The notes below the pieces were generated by a model that saw nothing but the letters and a program-made list of their open reading frames with translations, was not told where the DNA came from and did no database searches. The position numbers were made by a program, and so were the translations under genes. A DNA stretch of 64,000 nucleotides from Massospora cicadina (taxonomy: Eukaryota > Entomophthoromycota > Entomophthoromycetes > Entomophthorales > Entomophthoraceae): contig JAKSZP010005603.1 in NCBI GenBank assembly GCA_022478985.1, positions 33,969 through 97,968 on the forward strand, read 5' to 3'. Positions 1 through 11,119 of the stretch are shown here, one piece after another. Within the stretch, counting starts at the first letter, position 1; the number at the start of each line of letters is the position of its first letter.

Positions 1-1466
1 CTGATAAGGAGTGCCTTGATGACCTGCTCGCTGTGATACACTACCACCCCTTCTTATATGGGACTTCCTTTAAAGTAGTTACTGACTATGCATCCTTAAA
101 GTGGTTGTAGAATATGAAGGACCCCACGAGACGGTTGGCTCTCTGGGCTTTGAAGCTCCAGCATTGTGATATGGAATTTGAGCATTGGGTGTGAACTAGC
201 CATATGAAAGTTGATGGGGTTGATGCGGCTGCCTGCCCTTCATTTAGATAATAGTGAAGCTGAGAGGTTACATGACCTCTTGATGACTATTGATGCATGG
301 GGGATGAGGATATACCTGTACAAAAGATGCTAGCTCAGCACTCCTGCAATATCAAGGTGGAAAGTGGGAAGATATACAAGAAAGTAGGTGCAAATTGGTT
401 GCACTATCTCCGACCATCAGAGTACCTGTTATTTTGGAGTCCCATTCTATTTTAGGGCATAGTGGTGTATGGAAGACATATGAGTGGGTTAAAGAGCGCT
501 ACTACTGGGAGGTCATCATAGAGACCATAACTGATGTTTTGGACGCTTGTCTGACCTGCAAAAAGCAAGGCATTTTCCTGACACAGTATCAATACCAACC
601 CACTACGCCTCAACAACCCTTCCACACCATAAATTTAGATGTGGTTTGACCTCTACCCCAAACTACTGGGGGAAAATAGTATAATTTGGTCGAAATTGAT
701 CATTTCACCAAGTGGGTTGAAGCTGTAGCTCTCTCTGCTCAAACAACCAAGGTCACTTCCACTTTCCTCCATCAGAATATTTTTCTCAACATTGTTGCCC
801 CATATTCTTTTCTGTGATAATGGGAAAAACTTCACCTTAAGATTGTTTAGGATCCTCGTTACCTCCATGGGCATGCAACAGATCTTTTCAGCCCCCTATA
901 ACCCTCAATCAGTGGTATTGTGGAGAGAGAAAATGGGACCCAGTTTTCTATATTATGAAAAATAGCCTTTTTAGATCCCCTCATTGGGATCTGTACTTAC
1001 CAATTGCCCTCATGGCCTACCGTACCAGTTACCATAGAATCTTCAAATCTCTCCTTTCTGGGTATTGTATGGACGGGAACCTGGAGTGCCAGCTTTATAA
1101 GTCAAAGATGTTTTCTCTGATAGGACTGACCTTGAGCAAGCCGTGAAGAAGTTGGCCCAGCACATCATTCAATTACAATCAGAGGGTATGTCTAATTTGG
1201 CCAAAACTATCACAAAAAAGAGTCAAGCCACAAATAATCTCTGGCCCCCTCTACCTTCCTTCCAAGTATCCAACTTGGTGCTGTATTATCATAATTGTAT
1301 CACTCCTAGAAGTTAAAAGCTTGGGTCTACTTGGGAAGGACTTTTGTAGTCACTTACAAGTGAGGGGATGAGCACTCTATCAAATCCCTTGCTACAGGAG
1401 TTACTGTCAACTGGGTTCAGGCCAGTTCTTGTGGCCTTATTCTCCTCTAACAATCTTGAAGGGGGT
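1..1466 (+). pseudogene. Gypsy pol remnant: RNase H to integrase
   Basis: Decayed Ty3/Gypsy polyprotein in broken frames, cut by the window start. About 1-240 reads as the end of RNase H, with a VVTDYASLKWL-like stretch where TDH.SL.WL is usual. Positions 395-649 hold the integrase zinc-binding region: HSILGHSGVWKTYEWV, then CLTCKKQG. At about 685-720 there is DHFTKWVEAVAL, the stretch around the first catalytic Asp. At 1000-1100 there is an LMAYRTSYHRIFKS stretch, typical of the integrase C-terminal core. Several in-frame stops and frameshifts make it non-functional. It is close in sequence to the integrase at 57780-58640. A purine-rich tract at 1457-1467 and an LTR follow, so the orientation is certain. 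Upstream gag, protease and reverse transcriptase lie outside the window. Confidence 0.8.
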
Positions 1467-1468
1467 GA

Positions 1469-2340
1469 TGTCAGAAAATTACAAGTCTGATATTGTATTA
1501 AGAGTGATCTGGGTTTCAATATGAATAACAACGGCCAAAAACCCTAATCAAAGACTCTTGGAACTCCACAAATTGTGGTAATACTATTGCCCTCAATCTT
1601 TGGCTGAATCGCACTATGGCTAGTAGCAGGGTTACGCTGACCCTTTAGCAAAATTGGGAAAGTTGTTCCAAGGGTCCTCTCCATCCTCTCACTAACTTAG
1701 TCCAAAAACCTAGCCCACAACCACCCCCTTTTTAGCATTGGAGGGGGTTTCATCAGATGCTTATATCTTCTTGCCCAATGATTGGGCAAAATATATTAAA
1801 TCCTTGCCTCACAGATTTATCCTACCTGTTATCAACACTCCATTGGTAATTCTGTTGAAGCGAGGTGAGTCTTGAGAGCCCAAATATGCCAAAACCTATT
1901 ATTCCCTAATATGGGTATTCCTAGCCTAATCCATTATTTATGCCCCAACTCACTTCAAGCCTCAATAAGTTTAAATACTAAGCATTGATATCTTAAGAGG
2001 GTTCGCTTTTTAACCCTTAACCATAAAAATAAAACCTTATGAAAATTAATCTTTTATTTTAATTGAAGTTTTAGTAGTTTAATTATAAGTGGTCATTAAC
2101 CCCCTAATTATTTATCCTGCAGTAAAGAACCAACTTATTCTGAAATATTGTTGTTATTTAGGTGTGAAAACACACTAGAGAGCAAAACAAAATCCTGAAT
2201 TCCAACAAGTTCCACCACAAAACCTATAAATATTTGAACCCTTCATTAATAAAGGCTAGTCTTGTTTGCAAATTATATCTATTATCTATATTCAGCTCTC
2301 TCTTTTAGTTGGGACTCTGACTAAGTAACTTTGATAATCA
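1469..2340 (+). repeat. Gypsy 3' LTR
   Basis: The LTR starts with TGTCAG directly after the polypurine tract (GAAGGGGGTGA, about 1458-1468) of the pol remnant. It contains a TATA-like CTATAAATA near 2224 and an AATAAAG poly(A) signal near 2250, the usual LTR promoter and terminator layout. The 3' edge is uncertain and was placed at an ATCA near 2340. The partner 5' LTR is outside the window, so the length (about 870 bp) could not be checked by alignment. Confidence 0.55.
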
Positions 2341-2482
2341 CCTGTCACTTATGGCATGTAATATTAAATGCCAAAAGTTGTTTACTTTTCTAATCTGCAT
2401 TACAAAACTGCCTACCTCTGGGATGTTGGTGCATATTTACAGGCTGATAGTATGCGGGTTATAGCCCATTTTGGTGTACATT

Positions 2483-2538
2483 GGTGACATCTCCATTATT
2501 TTTTTTAGTACTAGATGGTAAGGTGACATCTCCATTAT
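2483..2538 (-). mobile_element. Micro-retroposon insertion 1 (with TSDs)
   Basis: A perfect 17-bp direct repeat, GGTGACATCTCCATTAT, at 2483-2499 and 2522-2538 flanks a 22-bp insert at 2500-2521. On the minus strand the insert reads (TTA)CCATCTAGTACTAAAAAAA. It shares its core with eight other insertions in this window. The A-run at one end and the TSD fit target-primed reverse transcription of a very short or heavily 5'-truncated RNA. Confidence 0.85.
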
Positions 2539-2986
2539 CAAGTGGAGTTTATTGTTGTATGAAAACTGGGTCATGGTGAGGTCAGCTGCCCAAGTGATCT
2601 GGGTTGTGTATTAAATCATTTTAGGTCTTTTTCATAAATTAGCATGCCAAGGAAAGACCTCATTTCCATTGTGGGTATGCAAGTACTCAAAATGGTAATA
2701 TTTCAAAAGACATCACAGGCCTGATGATGCTGATAAAAGGCACGTTGGATGAGGAACCTGAGAGAAAGATTATGGGGACTGTTCCTATTGGCCAAAGATT
2801 TTATTAAAATAAGTAAAAGGATAAATTTCAAGTTAAGTTTTTTAAGAAATATGAAAGCAACAAAAGATCAAAAATCTTCTAAGTAAAATTTGTTGTTTCT
2901 TATACTAGGAGGGGAAAATCATGGGTCATGAGATTGTATCTCTTAGGGTCATGCCCACAATATTACCAAGTAGTTAATTTTATAAT

Positions 2987-3026
2987 TCAATTAACTAACT
3001 TTTTTAGTACTAGATCAATTGACTAA
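2987..3026 (-). mobile_element. Micro-retroposon insertion 2
   Basis: TCAATTAACTAA (2987-2998) and TCAATTGACTAA (3015-3026) form a 12-bp TSD with one mismatch. The insert at 2999-3014 is, on the minus strand, TCTAGTACTAAAAAAG, a 5'-shorter version of the shared core. The mismatch suggests an older insertion. Confidence 0.7.
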
Positions 3027-3532
3027 ATTTTAACAGACATAAAATCACATTATCTCTGATCAACTTGGAACTTGTTAAACTATTGACCTATGTTTAGCGC
3101 TCTTTTCTTTTGATCTTCTAATTATAGAAAAATTATTTAGTGAATGACTTTTAACTAAGCTTGTCTCAGATTTTAAAAAAAATTTTAATTACTGATGCGC
3201 CTCTTGGCATCCTATTCTTGAAAGTGGGTGTTTCCCTGGTGGCATATGTGATAAAGATACTTCTAAATTAGCATAGTTGTTTGATAAGCTGCACTATTTG
3301 CTCAGAACATTCAGACACATCTATTGCTTTGGCCCTGTGGAGTGACTTTGAAGTGGGGGATCATAAAGGGGCTTTCTCTAACCATCTCTCATCCAGAGTA
3401 TGCCCCAAAAGTTAACAGGGTAAGCAGTAATGCCAACAAATTTTAATTCTTTCTTGTTCTAAAGGGATACAAGGCCTTATCCAGCTTTATAGCTGGCACC
3501 TGGGGCCTTACATAATTAGGGGAAAATAATCA

Positions 3533-3790
3533 TCTATATATATGAATGAATGTTTGTCTAGTACTAAAAAAAATGAATGTTTGTCTGTTTGTTCATCTTC
3601 TAGGTGTTCCTAAACATCATCCAATTGTGATGAAACTTTAGTAAGTTGTTGTGTGCAAACAAGTGAAGTTTTTGGATTTTTAAAACCATTATTTTCTAGT
3701 AAATAAAAGGTTTTAAATGCAACAAGTGAAAATACTATATGTTTTTAATGGCAATCAGTATATCATTACAACTGAGAAGTTTTATATTCT
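3533..3790 (+). repeat. TCTATATAT-headed dispersed repeat, copy A
   Basis: Starts TCTATATATATGAATGAATG, runs through a TGTTTGTCTGTTTGTT tract, and includes CCAATTGTGATGAAACTTT near 3621 followed by AGTTGTTGT. The second copy at 4983-5220 matches over the whole unit, including the later parts (tatatgttnttaatgg, then tattacagct-like). The TC start and TGTTTGTCTGTTTGT tract recall 5' ends of Helitron-like elements. No Rep or helicase coding was seen nearby, so this identity is only a suggestion. Confidence 0.5.
3545..3586 (+). mobile_element. Micro-retroposon insertion 3
   Basis: A perfect 15-bp TSD, AATGAATGTTTGTCT, at 3545-3559 and 3572-3586 flanks the shortest insert, AGTACTAAAAAA (3560-3571). 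It sits inside the TCTATATAT-headed repeat, so the host repeat is older. Copy B of that repeat (4983) lacks the insert. Confidence 0.75.
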
Positions 3791-4299
3791 GGATGATTCA
3801 AAAATTATAATTATAAAAACTTATCTGTGAATTTTTACCAACTAAATCACTTACTTTACGCTCCATTAATAAAAATAGAGTGTGTTAATACTTTGGATTG
3901 TCTATCTGGTGCTTTTAACAATATTATTAATGTGTAAATAGATAATGCATTTTTAAGTAAGTTATATCCAACTTTAGATATAAACCTAGATATCATATTA
4001 GATATAAAAAATTCATAGACTAATTATCTTACCAATTATACCCCGCTTAAACTGCAAAAATTTGCAGAATTATAATTTTAGCACAAAGGTAAGTATTTTA
4101 ACAGTTTTCAGTTATTTTTGTAAAAAATATACTAAATAGTTGATTTCATTATTCCACTTAAATTACAGAATTATAATTTTAATGTAAAGGCATACACTTT
4201 ATAGTCTTTAATTACTTAAAATATTATTTAATATTTGTTTTTATTAGTTTACAAAAAATAGATTTCAGTAATAGTCTATCTAGATGTTTGATCACAGCA

Positions 4300-4870
4300 T
4301 GGCATATTTAAATTTAAAGTGTGTTATTTTGATTATTTAAGGTAAGCTTTTTAGTGTATTTACTTATTTTTTACTACCTTTAGCTATTAATTAAAATTAT
4401 TGGATGTATGTTCTCAGTATGATCATCTGATATTTGATTTATTTATCAGTATTTTTCAAAGCAAGCTTTTTTGATAGCTATACTTATTTTTCACTAGATG
4501 TTTGTTTCCATTATTATCTGTGATCATATAAAATAATTGCAAATATTATTTTAAGGTGAGTTTTGCTTCTTACTTGGTAGTAAATTTAGTAATATTTTGG
4601 TTTTCTATCATAAATCATTATAATTGTCTATGTTTACTAACATTATCAGGGTAAGTTTTCAAGAATTTCATTACTCTAATATAAAGTCATACTATTATCA
4701 ATTTTAATTTTATCATCCATCTGAAATATTTGAAATTATCTTTTTAAGATGATTTTGTTTCTTGATTGGTAATATTTTTATTAATCTTAATGATTTTATT
4801 CTCAGCATAAACTATTATAATTGTCTATGTTTACTAGCATCATCAGGGTAAGCTTTTTTATTTTTGCTTG
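4300..4870 (+). repeat. Diverged tandem repeat, about 190-bp unit
   Basis: Units are seen as TTAAGGTGAGTTTTG at 4552 and TTAAGATGATTTTG at 4744, and as TGTCTATGTTTACTA...ATCAGGGTAAG at about 4627 and 4823, an offset near 190-196 bp. Earlier, more degraded versions (GGTAAGCTTTTTAG near 4341, GCAAGCTTTTTTGA near 4462) suggest the array began near 4300. AT-rich, no coding. Confidence 0.55.
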
Positions 4871-4982
4871 ATCTAATAAAGTATAAATTTTTTGTACATT
4901 TTGATTTCATTATAAACTTTTTTATTGTTCTAAACATTTGATATACCATTTTCAAGTCAATTTGATCTTTTCTACTTGATCT

Positions 4983-5220
4983 TCTATATATGTAAATGTT
5001 TGTTTCTATGTTTGTTTGTAATGTATGTATTCCTATACCATTCAACCAATTATGATGAAACTTTGGTGAGTTGTTGTACACACACCTACAAAGGTTTAAA
5101 TTTTTATAATCATTTTTGTTATAATAAATTATAAAGTTTTAAGTGTAAGAAGTAAAATTTTATATGTTATTAATGGTAGTTGGTATATTGTTACAGCTAA
5201 GCAGTTTAACATTTGGTTAA
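4983..5220 (+). repeat. TCTATATAT-headed dispersed repeat, copy B
   Basis: Starts TCTATATATGTAAATG, then TGTTTGTTTCTATGTTTGTTTG, then CCAATTATGATGAAACTTTG near 5046 and GAGTTGTTGT. It is homologous to 3533-3790 in the same orientation, 1450 bp downstream. It has no micro-retroposon insertion. Confidence 0.5.
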
Positions 5221-6260
5221 TTTTATAGTTTCAATGTTTTTCCAAGGTTGATGGTTTTAGATTAAAATAATCTCATTGGTTTTAGTATGCAGTTAATAAT
5301 TGGTTGATTTGATAAGTTAATCTGTTTTAAGAAGTTGTTGGTGATTTTAAAAGTTTCATTAGATTTAGTTTGGGCTTACCAAAAAGGTGTGATTGGTTCA
5401 TTTGGTATGTTCAAAAGTTCTAGCTAAGCGTTTAGTGGTTTACTATATAGATATCTAAAACTGATATTGCAATCAATAGTTAAAACTTAAACTAAACTGA
5501 TGAGCCAATGTATTTATCAAATTATCTTTAAAAAACTATCGTGTATCTGCATCTACTTTAGTTTTTCTTTAGGCAATAAGACGTTAAGTTCTTCATTTTT
5601 GAGTATTTTCAATTGAGTTAAATTTAAGCACTTACATCTCAGTATATGTTAGCTTGATTATTAGTTTTCTATTCATTTTTAAAAAACTACTTTGTTTTGA
5701 TGTTTATTATTATGACTTTAAAATACATGTTTAAGTTGTTTCCCCTAATTCATAAAATATCTGTGCCAAGTTAGGTTGAATTTGGTTCAAAAGGTTTAAA
5801 AATGATATGTCACATATTTACTTAATGATTTTGAATAATGAAATATTTTGGTTAGCAGTTTGGTAATATTTGATTTCTCTGATAGATTTAATTTTAATTG
5901 GCTGAGTGGTTGGTGCTTTTGTCAATTTGATAAATTTAATAGATTTTTGGGTAAGTGGTTTGCGTTTTTTATTGATGCAATAATTAAATTTATTTAGTTA
6001 AGTGCTGGTGGATTTTAGTTAATTTGATAAATCTTGATTTTATTTAGCCAAAAAGTTGGTAAAAATTGATTGTCTCTTACATTCAATTGGTTTTGGCGGC
6101 TTGGTTGGTGGGCTTAGTTGATTTAATAGGTTCTTTAGCTTTACCAAGCGATTTGATGATATTTGAGTAATCTGATAGATTTAATTGGTTTTGGCTAAGT
6201 AGTTGGTGTTATTTATTTGCTTTGATAAGTTCAACTCTATCAGGTAAGTATTAGGTGATT
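5220..6260 (+). repeat. Diverged short tandem repeats, TTGGTTTTGGCTAAGTGGTTGGTG-like
   Basis: Recurrent GATTTAATTGG / TTTTGGCTAAG / TGGTTGGTG blocks spaced about 60-80 bp (for example near 5888, 5948, 6000, 6085, 6178). TTTGATAAGTT or TTTGATAAATT lies between the blocks. No coding potential seen. This looks like an eroded minisatellite. Confidence 0.45.
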
Positions 6261-6464
6261 ACTTAGTTTGCTATGTTCAATGGTAATAAATAAGCAGTTT
6301 TATGCTATCTATAATTAAAAACTATATTAATCAGTCAAATCTCCTGGTAATAAATAAACTTGAGCAATCCCAGGTAACTCTACTAGTTGTTGATAAAGAT
6401 ACTCTTAAACCTTAAACTATCATAAGGAAATTTTAGATAAATATAACTATGTTCTATTTATAAC

Positions 6465-7842
6465 ATTATTGCGATATTAAAAGCATTTCCTGACTGCCAA
6501 ATCTCCTTAATATTCCCCAGCAGGTATTAAGCCTTTGATAGAAGATCAAAATTGGCAAATTTGATCCCTCAAATGGTATTATTGATAAATTACAAAATTA
6601 AGATTAACAAAAATCTACCAATAATTGGTCAAATTGTAAATTACAATAAATCAATTAAAATTAATTCTGACTTTAAAATAGCCCATTTGATGCCTTGAGA
6701 GACATTTAGCATCCAAACATGGGTCCAGAAGAGGAGGACAATGTTCCAGAAGTGTTAAATTCTGCTGTACTGTCCCAAGAACCGCATGAGGCTCACAGCA
6801 GAGTCCAAATTTCTGTCACCATTGTCATGGCTACATGACATAATTGAGGGCACAGATTTTAAGTATAAGGCTGGGCGTCAGGAGGCCAAAAAGGTCAAGT
6901 TGCACGACCTTCATGACTTAGAAAATACCCTGGACCAACACTGGGTACAGGTTAGATATGCCTATGTTGGTCCTGGGAATGTGTGTGATGCTCAGCCCAG
7001 CATTACAGCCAGGGCATTAAAAAGCACCAGCTACATACTCAATCCTGATGGTTTATTAAAGTTGCTTGAGAAACAGGGTTTTGAAAACCATTCCATTTAT
7101 AATATTATTAAATTGGGATGAGACTACCTACAATCTATAACTCAAGTTTGAACAATCTTTAGTTACAGTACTCTGGCTTATGATAGTGTGCGCCTATTGG
7201 TTCACTTTGGCTTAGCACCACTCCTGCAGATTGATGACTCTCCCCCCATTATTTAATTATGTTTCTGTAAGGCCAACTTCTTTCATTGGTCAAATTTTTA
7301 AATAAAATCTCCCATTAGTTTTACGTTTTTTGATGGTTCCTTGGGCAAACCTATGTATGGACCTCCTTGAGGAGGTCTTTAACAACATTGGTGATTTAAT
7401 TTTTATCAAAATTAACTACAGTATCTGGTGCATCTATGAACTGCCCTAGTCTCCTCCAGATCGAAGCTCCCAAGCACCCTGGCATTGATCTTCACTTGGT
7501 TATGGACTCCCCCTTTGGAGTCTAACCAAAACTTGTTGTTTATTTGTTATCTACTATTATACACTGCGTTGTACACCCTTGTCCTGGGTCCCTTTTGCTC
7601 TTGCACCCTCTGCGGTGCCCTGTTTCCAATCTTACTGATGACTAGTTCCCTAGCAATGTGTCTGTGCATCCTGCACCACATCGCTGGGAATGAGAGAGTT
7701 ACAGACACTCTCTTGACAACCATTATAAAAGCCCCCACAACCGTATTTAGCTTAACTTTGTTTTTTTATAATTAATAATTACAAGAAATTACAATAAACT
7801 TACAAACCTTTATTTAAAATTAAAGGGACTTTTATTTTAACA
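6465..7842 (+). repeat. Chromovirus B 5' LTR (long form)
   Basis: Two blocks match the 3' LTR at 12409. CTGACTGCC...GGTATTAAGCC and TAGCCCATTTGATGCCTTG...GAGGCTCACAGCAGAGT lie at 6490-6820. ATTATAAAAGCCCC...CAATAAACT lies at 7724-7800, with a TATA-like ATTATAAAAG and an AATAAA signal. The block 6825-7700 is missing from the 3' LTR, but its second half matches 49360-49750. It is therefore probably original LTR sequence lost from the 3' copy. Open frames inside (6786-7121, 7485-7775) have no recognisable domain, and I treat them as chance. Confidence 0.6.
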
Positions 7843-8160
7843 ATTAATTTGGCACCAGTGGATCAAACCTTGGACCTAAACAAGGCCCTTGTGGGACCAT
7901 CTAGTACTAAAAAAAACAAGGCCCTTGTGGCCATGTTCTCACTCTTTAATGGACAGACCCTGTTACTTGCCATTGGTATAGTTTTAATATATACCAAAGT
8001 CTATTTACAAGATCTGTCAGTAGCCGCCATAATAGGGAATTTCTCCTGTGCCTTGGCATGAATCTGTTTACTATCACTTAATAATTACTCCCAAATTGTT
8101 TCATGGCAATGTGGAGAGACCACATCCGTTACATTAATCAAATTACTTACAACCTACTTT
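7843..8160 (+). other. Chromovirus B primer-binding site and leader
   Basis: Directly after the LTR is TGGCACCAGTGGATC (from 7850), the expected position and form of a primer-binding site starting TGG. The leader (ACCTTGGACCT...AAGGCC, TTCTCACTCT, AATGGACAGA, GATCTGTCAGTAGCC) is repeated at 18060-18300 after the 3' LTR. Micro-retroposon 4 interrupts it. Confidence 0.6.
7878..7930 (+). mobile_element. Micro-retroposon insertion 4 (empty site known)
   Basis: A perfect 17-bp TSD, AAACAAGGCCCTTGTGG, at 7878-7894 and 7914-7930 flanks GACCATCTAGTACTAAAAA (7895-7913). The homologous leader at 18080-18115 reads GGACAAGGCCATTGAAGCC then TTGTTCTCACTC, with one copy of the target and no insert. That is a paralogous empty site and shows that both the insert and one target copy were added. 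Confidence 0.92.
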
Positions 8161-9110
8161 CTCTGGCACTGGGCGTGATGGAGGAACCACAGGGGGAGAG
8201 TCTTACCTTCTTGGTTGAGCATACCACCACCCTCCTCATGATCATTTTTTGATAACGTTCTTCCTTCAGAAGGCCAGGAGGCTTTCCCTTACCATGACCA
8301 GATGTCATCACGAGCAACTATTCTATCCTCTAAGACTGATTGCCTTCAGGCCCTCTAAGCTGAGGAACTGAGCATAATACATGAAACCTTTGTTTGAATG
8401 GGGCTCCAAGCCCAGCTAATGGCAGCATCAGGAGGAACTACTGCAACTTCACTTTAAATCATACATGTTGTGTCTGCGTTGCCTTTAAACTACTCCAGCT
8501 GATTTACAGATCTCCTGGAGACTCATTCAGCCCTCCTGGTCTCACTATATGAGTGTCTCCAACTTGTGTAAAAAGCTGCCACACCAAATGACTTTCAGGA
8601 CGCCTCCAGGTCTACTCTTCTGTCACTATCACAAGGCCATATATCAGTTATAGAATATGCTACATTTCGTGCCTACTTGCCAAAGCAGCCAAAGTCACCT
8701 CCTATCAACTTGCTATGAAGTTCTGCTAAAGTCTGCGTCCTGACATCATATCTGCAATGGTGGCCACCCGCATAGACCCTAACTTGGAGTAAGAAATTTC
8801 AGTTTTCATGCAAGTGGAGAGTCAACTGACCCTAGCTCAAACAAAGATGTATGTACCTAACCTGCATGGAAGATTTTGTGGCTTCTTCTCTGAGCTGGAA
8901 TCATCCTTTGTTCCGCCCAACCACATGAATCCATCAGAGTAACACCCTCTCAGACTGACCCCACTCAGGCAAACACTGTCCATAAGGCCCCACTTGCCAG
9001 CTCTTGGGGAGCTAAGACTCCCACATATAATCTTTACACTACTACATCCCGCATCAATACCATTAATGAATATCACGTTTCTCCCTACTCATTCATGCCA
9101 ACCACGTTGA
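8160..9110 (+). pseudogene. Chromovirus B gag remnant
   Basis: Broken frames. Around 8610-8790 the readable fragments include LLSLSQGHISVIEYATFRAY, then residues like LAMKFC, then LRPDIISAMVATRIDP, the pattern of a Gypsy Gag capsid C-terminal region (a Y..F..L block, then LR......A). The capsid block resembles the LDDAITAIISALRS stretch of the element at 54870. Multiple stops are present. No zinc knuckle was located. Confidence 0.55.
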
Positions 9111-10260
9111 GTTGTTATGTTAATAGAAAGAACGGTGGCGAAGAGATACTAAAGGGCCCTGGTAGACACAGGGGTGGAGGAGAAATACCTGGTCAGAAGT
9201 TTTGCAACTAAGCTGAATCTGAAGATGCACCCAAAGGAAAGCGTCGCTCTACAGCTACCTCCAATTCTCATAATGGTAAGAATATAGTGTCAAGCCCTAC
9301 TCCTCCTAGGTCCTCACATATATATTGGATTTGTTTAGCGCAATAAAAAACCTCCCTCTTTTCATCATTCTGGTCATGCAATGTTGGAACTTCAACTATC
9401 GCAGCTTAACATGGAGAAGCGCCAGGTCATGCTGCACCCCAAGGGGTAAAGAAGTGGTGTTAGATCTCATATTAACTGTCAATAATGGGTCCAACATTAA
9501 CGCCCTTCTACCCATAGATATGACATTAGACATCCTTGAGGAGTTCTGCTCTTTTAAACATCTATTTAGGCGAAACTACTCCACTACCAACCTCTGAAGG
9601 AGTCATACTAGTTCTCCTTCAAATTTAAGCCCAATGACAAATTTCCGTAAGGTTGTCCTATGTACCTGATGAACCCTCATGCCAAGAAAGCGCTTAACGT
9701 ATATGTTAAGGATATGATGGAAAGAGGGATGATTGTATCATCCAAAATCCAGTAGATTCTTCCATTCCGCTGGTGCCCAAATCTAGCATAGAGCTTAGAC
9801 TGTGCATGGATTACCAAAAGTTAAATGTGATAATATAATCCAATCCATATTCCATTTGCTTATGGAGACAATTTCACAGATGTTTGCTGGGAGTCAATTG
9901 TTCTCTAAACAAGACCTTGTTTATGCCTTCAACCAGGTAATGTTAGAGCCCAAACACTGTCAATACATGGCATTAGAGTGCCATCTTGTGGTGTATTAAT
10001 ACTGAGTCACACCTTTATGGTTGATGAATTCTCTAGCAGTTTTTCAGTGTACCATCAACCATGTGCTAGGAGACCTAGTCAAGAAGTGTTGTGTCTTGTA
10101 CATGATTGAAATCCTTGTTTTCTTAAAGTCCAAAGAAGAACATCATTCTGAAATTCTAAAGGTGCTTGAGGCAATCAATCAAGCCAACCTTCATCTGAAG
10201 CCCTTAAAATGTGAAAATCTACAAGGACTCAATGTCATTCTTTGAAAAAAATCCATCTTA
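9110..10260 (+). pseudogene. Chromovirus B protease and reverse transcriptase remnant
   Basis: Aspartic protease motif ALVDTG near 9160 (gccctggtagacacaggg). Reverse transcriptase follows in shifting frames: ELRLCMDYQKLNVI near 9790-9830, LFSKQDLVYAFNQVML at 9900-9945, then LAVFQCTINHVLGDLVKKC at 10033-10090. The YxDD catalytic box appears as YMIEIL near 10105, so both catalytic aspartates are lost. The order PR-RT fits Ty3/Gypsy. Confidence 0.75.
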
Positions 10261-10479
10261 GGGATGGCACCGTTATCTGCCTTGACAAGCTAAATATGGT
10301 AGAGAAATGAGCTGCCCCTAAAGATAAAATGGGTTTCAGAAGATTTCTGGGAATGGTGAAATTCTTATGCCAGTTTTCCAAGGATCTTTCAAAGTTGATG
10401 GCACCTCTGACTGACTGATTGACAAGTCCCGTTTCAATTTGGAGAAGATGAAGATTATTTTATAAGCCATCAAGAAGCT

Positions 10480-10970
10480 CTTCCTCACTGCCATCATCCT
10501 GGCGCACCCATATCCAAACAATATCTACATCATAGAGACTAATGCTCTTATTTTTGTGATTGGGGCTGTCCTCTTGCAGAAGGGGGACGGAGCAAACCAC
10601 CTGGGAGGATATTTTAGAAGGGAGATGCTCCCAGTGGAGGCAAATTAGCCCATTTTATGTTAAGGAGTTCTTGACTATCATATCTGCTTTATCAGAATGG
10701 CAAATTCACCTCCTCTACACTAGGCACCCCTTTACCATCAAAATGGATCACAAGGTGCTGAATTTAATAAGAGACTGAAGTGAATGAACCAATGCCAGCC
10801 CTCTGGAATCTTAATCTGGCTAATATTACTTTACAAAAATGAATACACTCTTGGGGAGAACAACGTGTTGCCCGACCTACTGAGCCAATACCTGAAGATG
10901 ACATTCTCCAAGGAGGATCTTATTGATTACAATACTGCTACCATGTTACAAACAAACCTGTTTTGACAAT
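10480..10970 (+). pseudogene. Chromovirus B RNase H remnant
   Basis: IETNALIFVIGAVLLQKGD near 10527-10585 stands where ETDAS..A.GAVL is usual. FYVKEFLTIISALSEWQIHL (10650-10710) and FTIKMDHKVLNLI (10732-10770) match the later RNase H blocks. ENNVLPDLLSQ (10858-10890) matches N..ADALSR at the RNase H end. Stops and frameshifts are present. Confidence 0.75.
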
Positions 10971-11119
10971 CTATGAGTTAACAGAGACCTGATGGTGAAA
11001 TATGCGAAGCCCAATGAAGCTCTACCCATGGAAAAGAATTATCTAAGAATTAAGTGGAAGAAGAGGAGCACAAAAAGTACAAAGACTACTGGAAAGAAAA
11101 AGTTTAATTTCTACAAAAT

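Noticed and set aside
6786..7121. Open frame of 111 codons in the LTR
   Set aside because: No recognisable domain, non-conserved in other LTR copies within the window. Kept as LTR sequence.
7485..7775. Open frame of 96 codons rich in Leu, Ile and Cys, looking like a membrane protein
   Set aside because: It lies inside the chromovirus B LTR, starts with a non-ATG codon, and the homologous stretch at 49480-49740 is not open. Chance frame.
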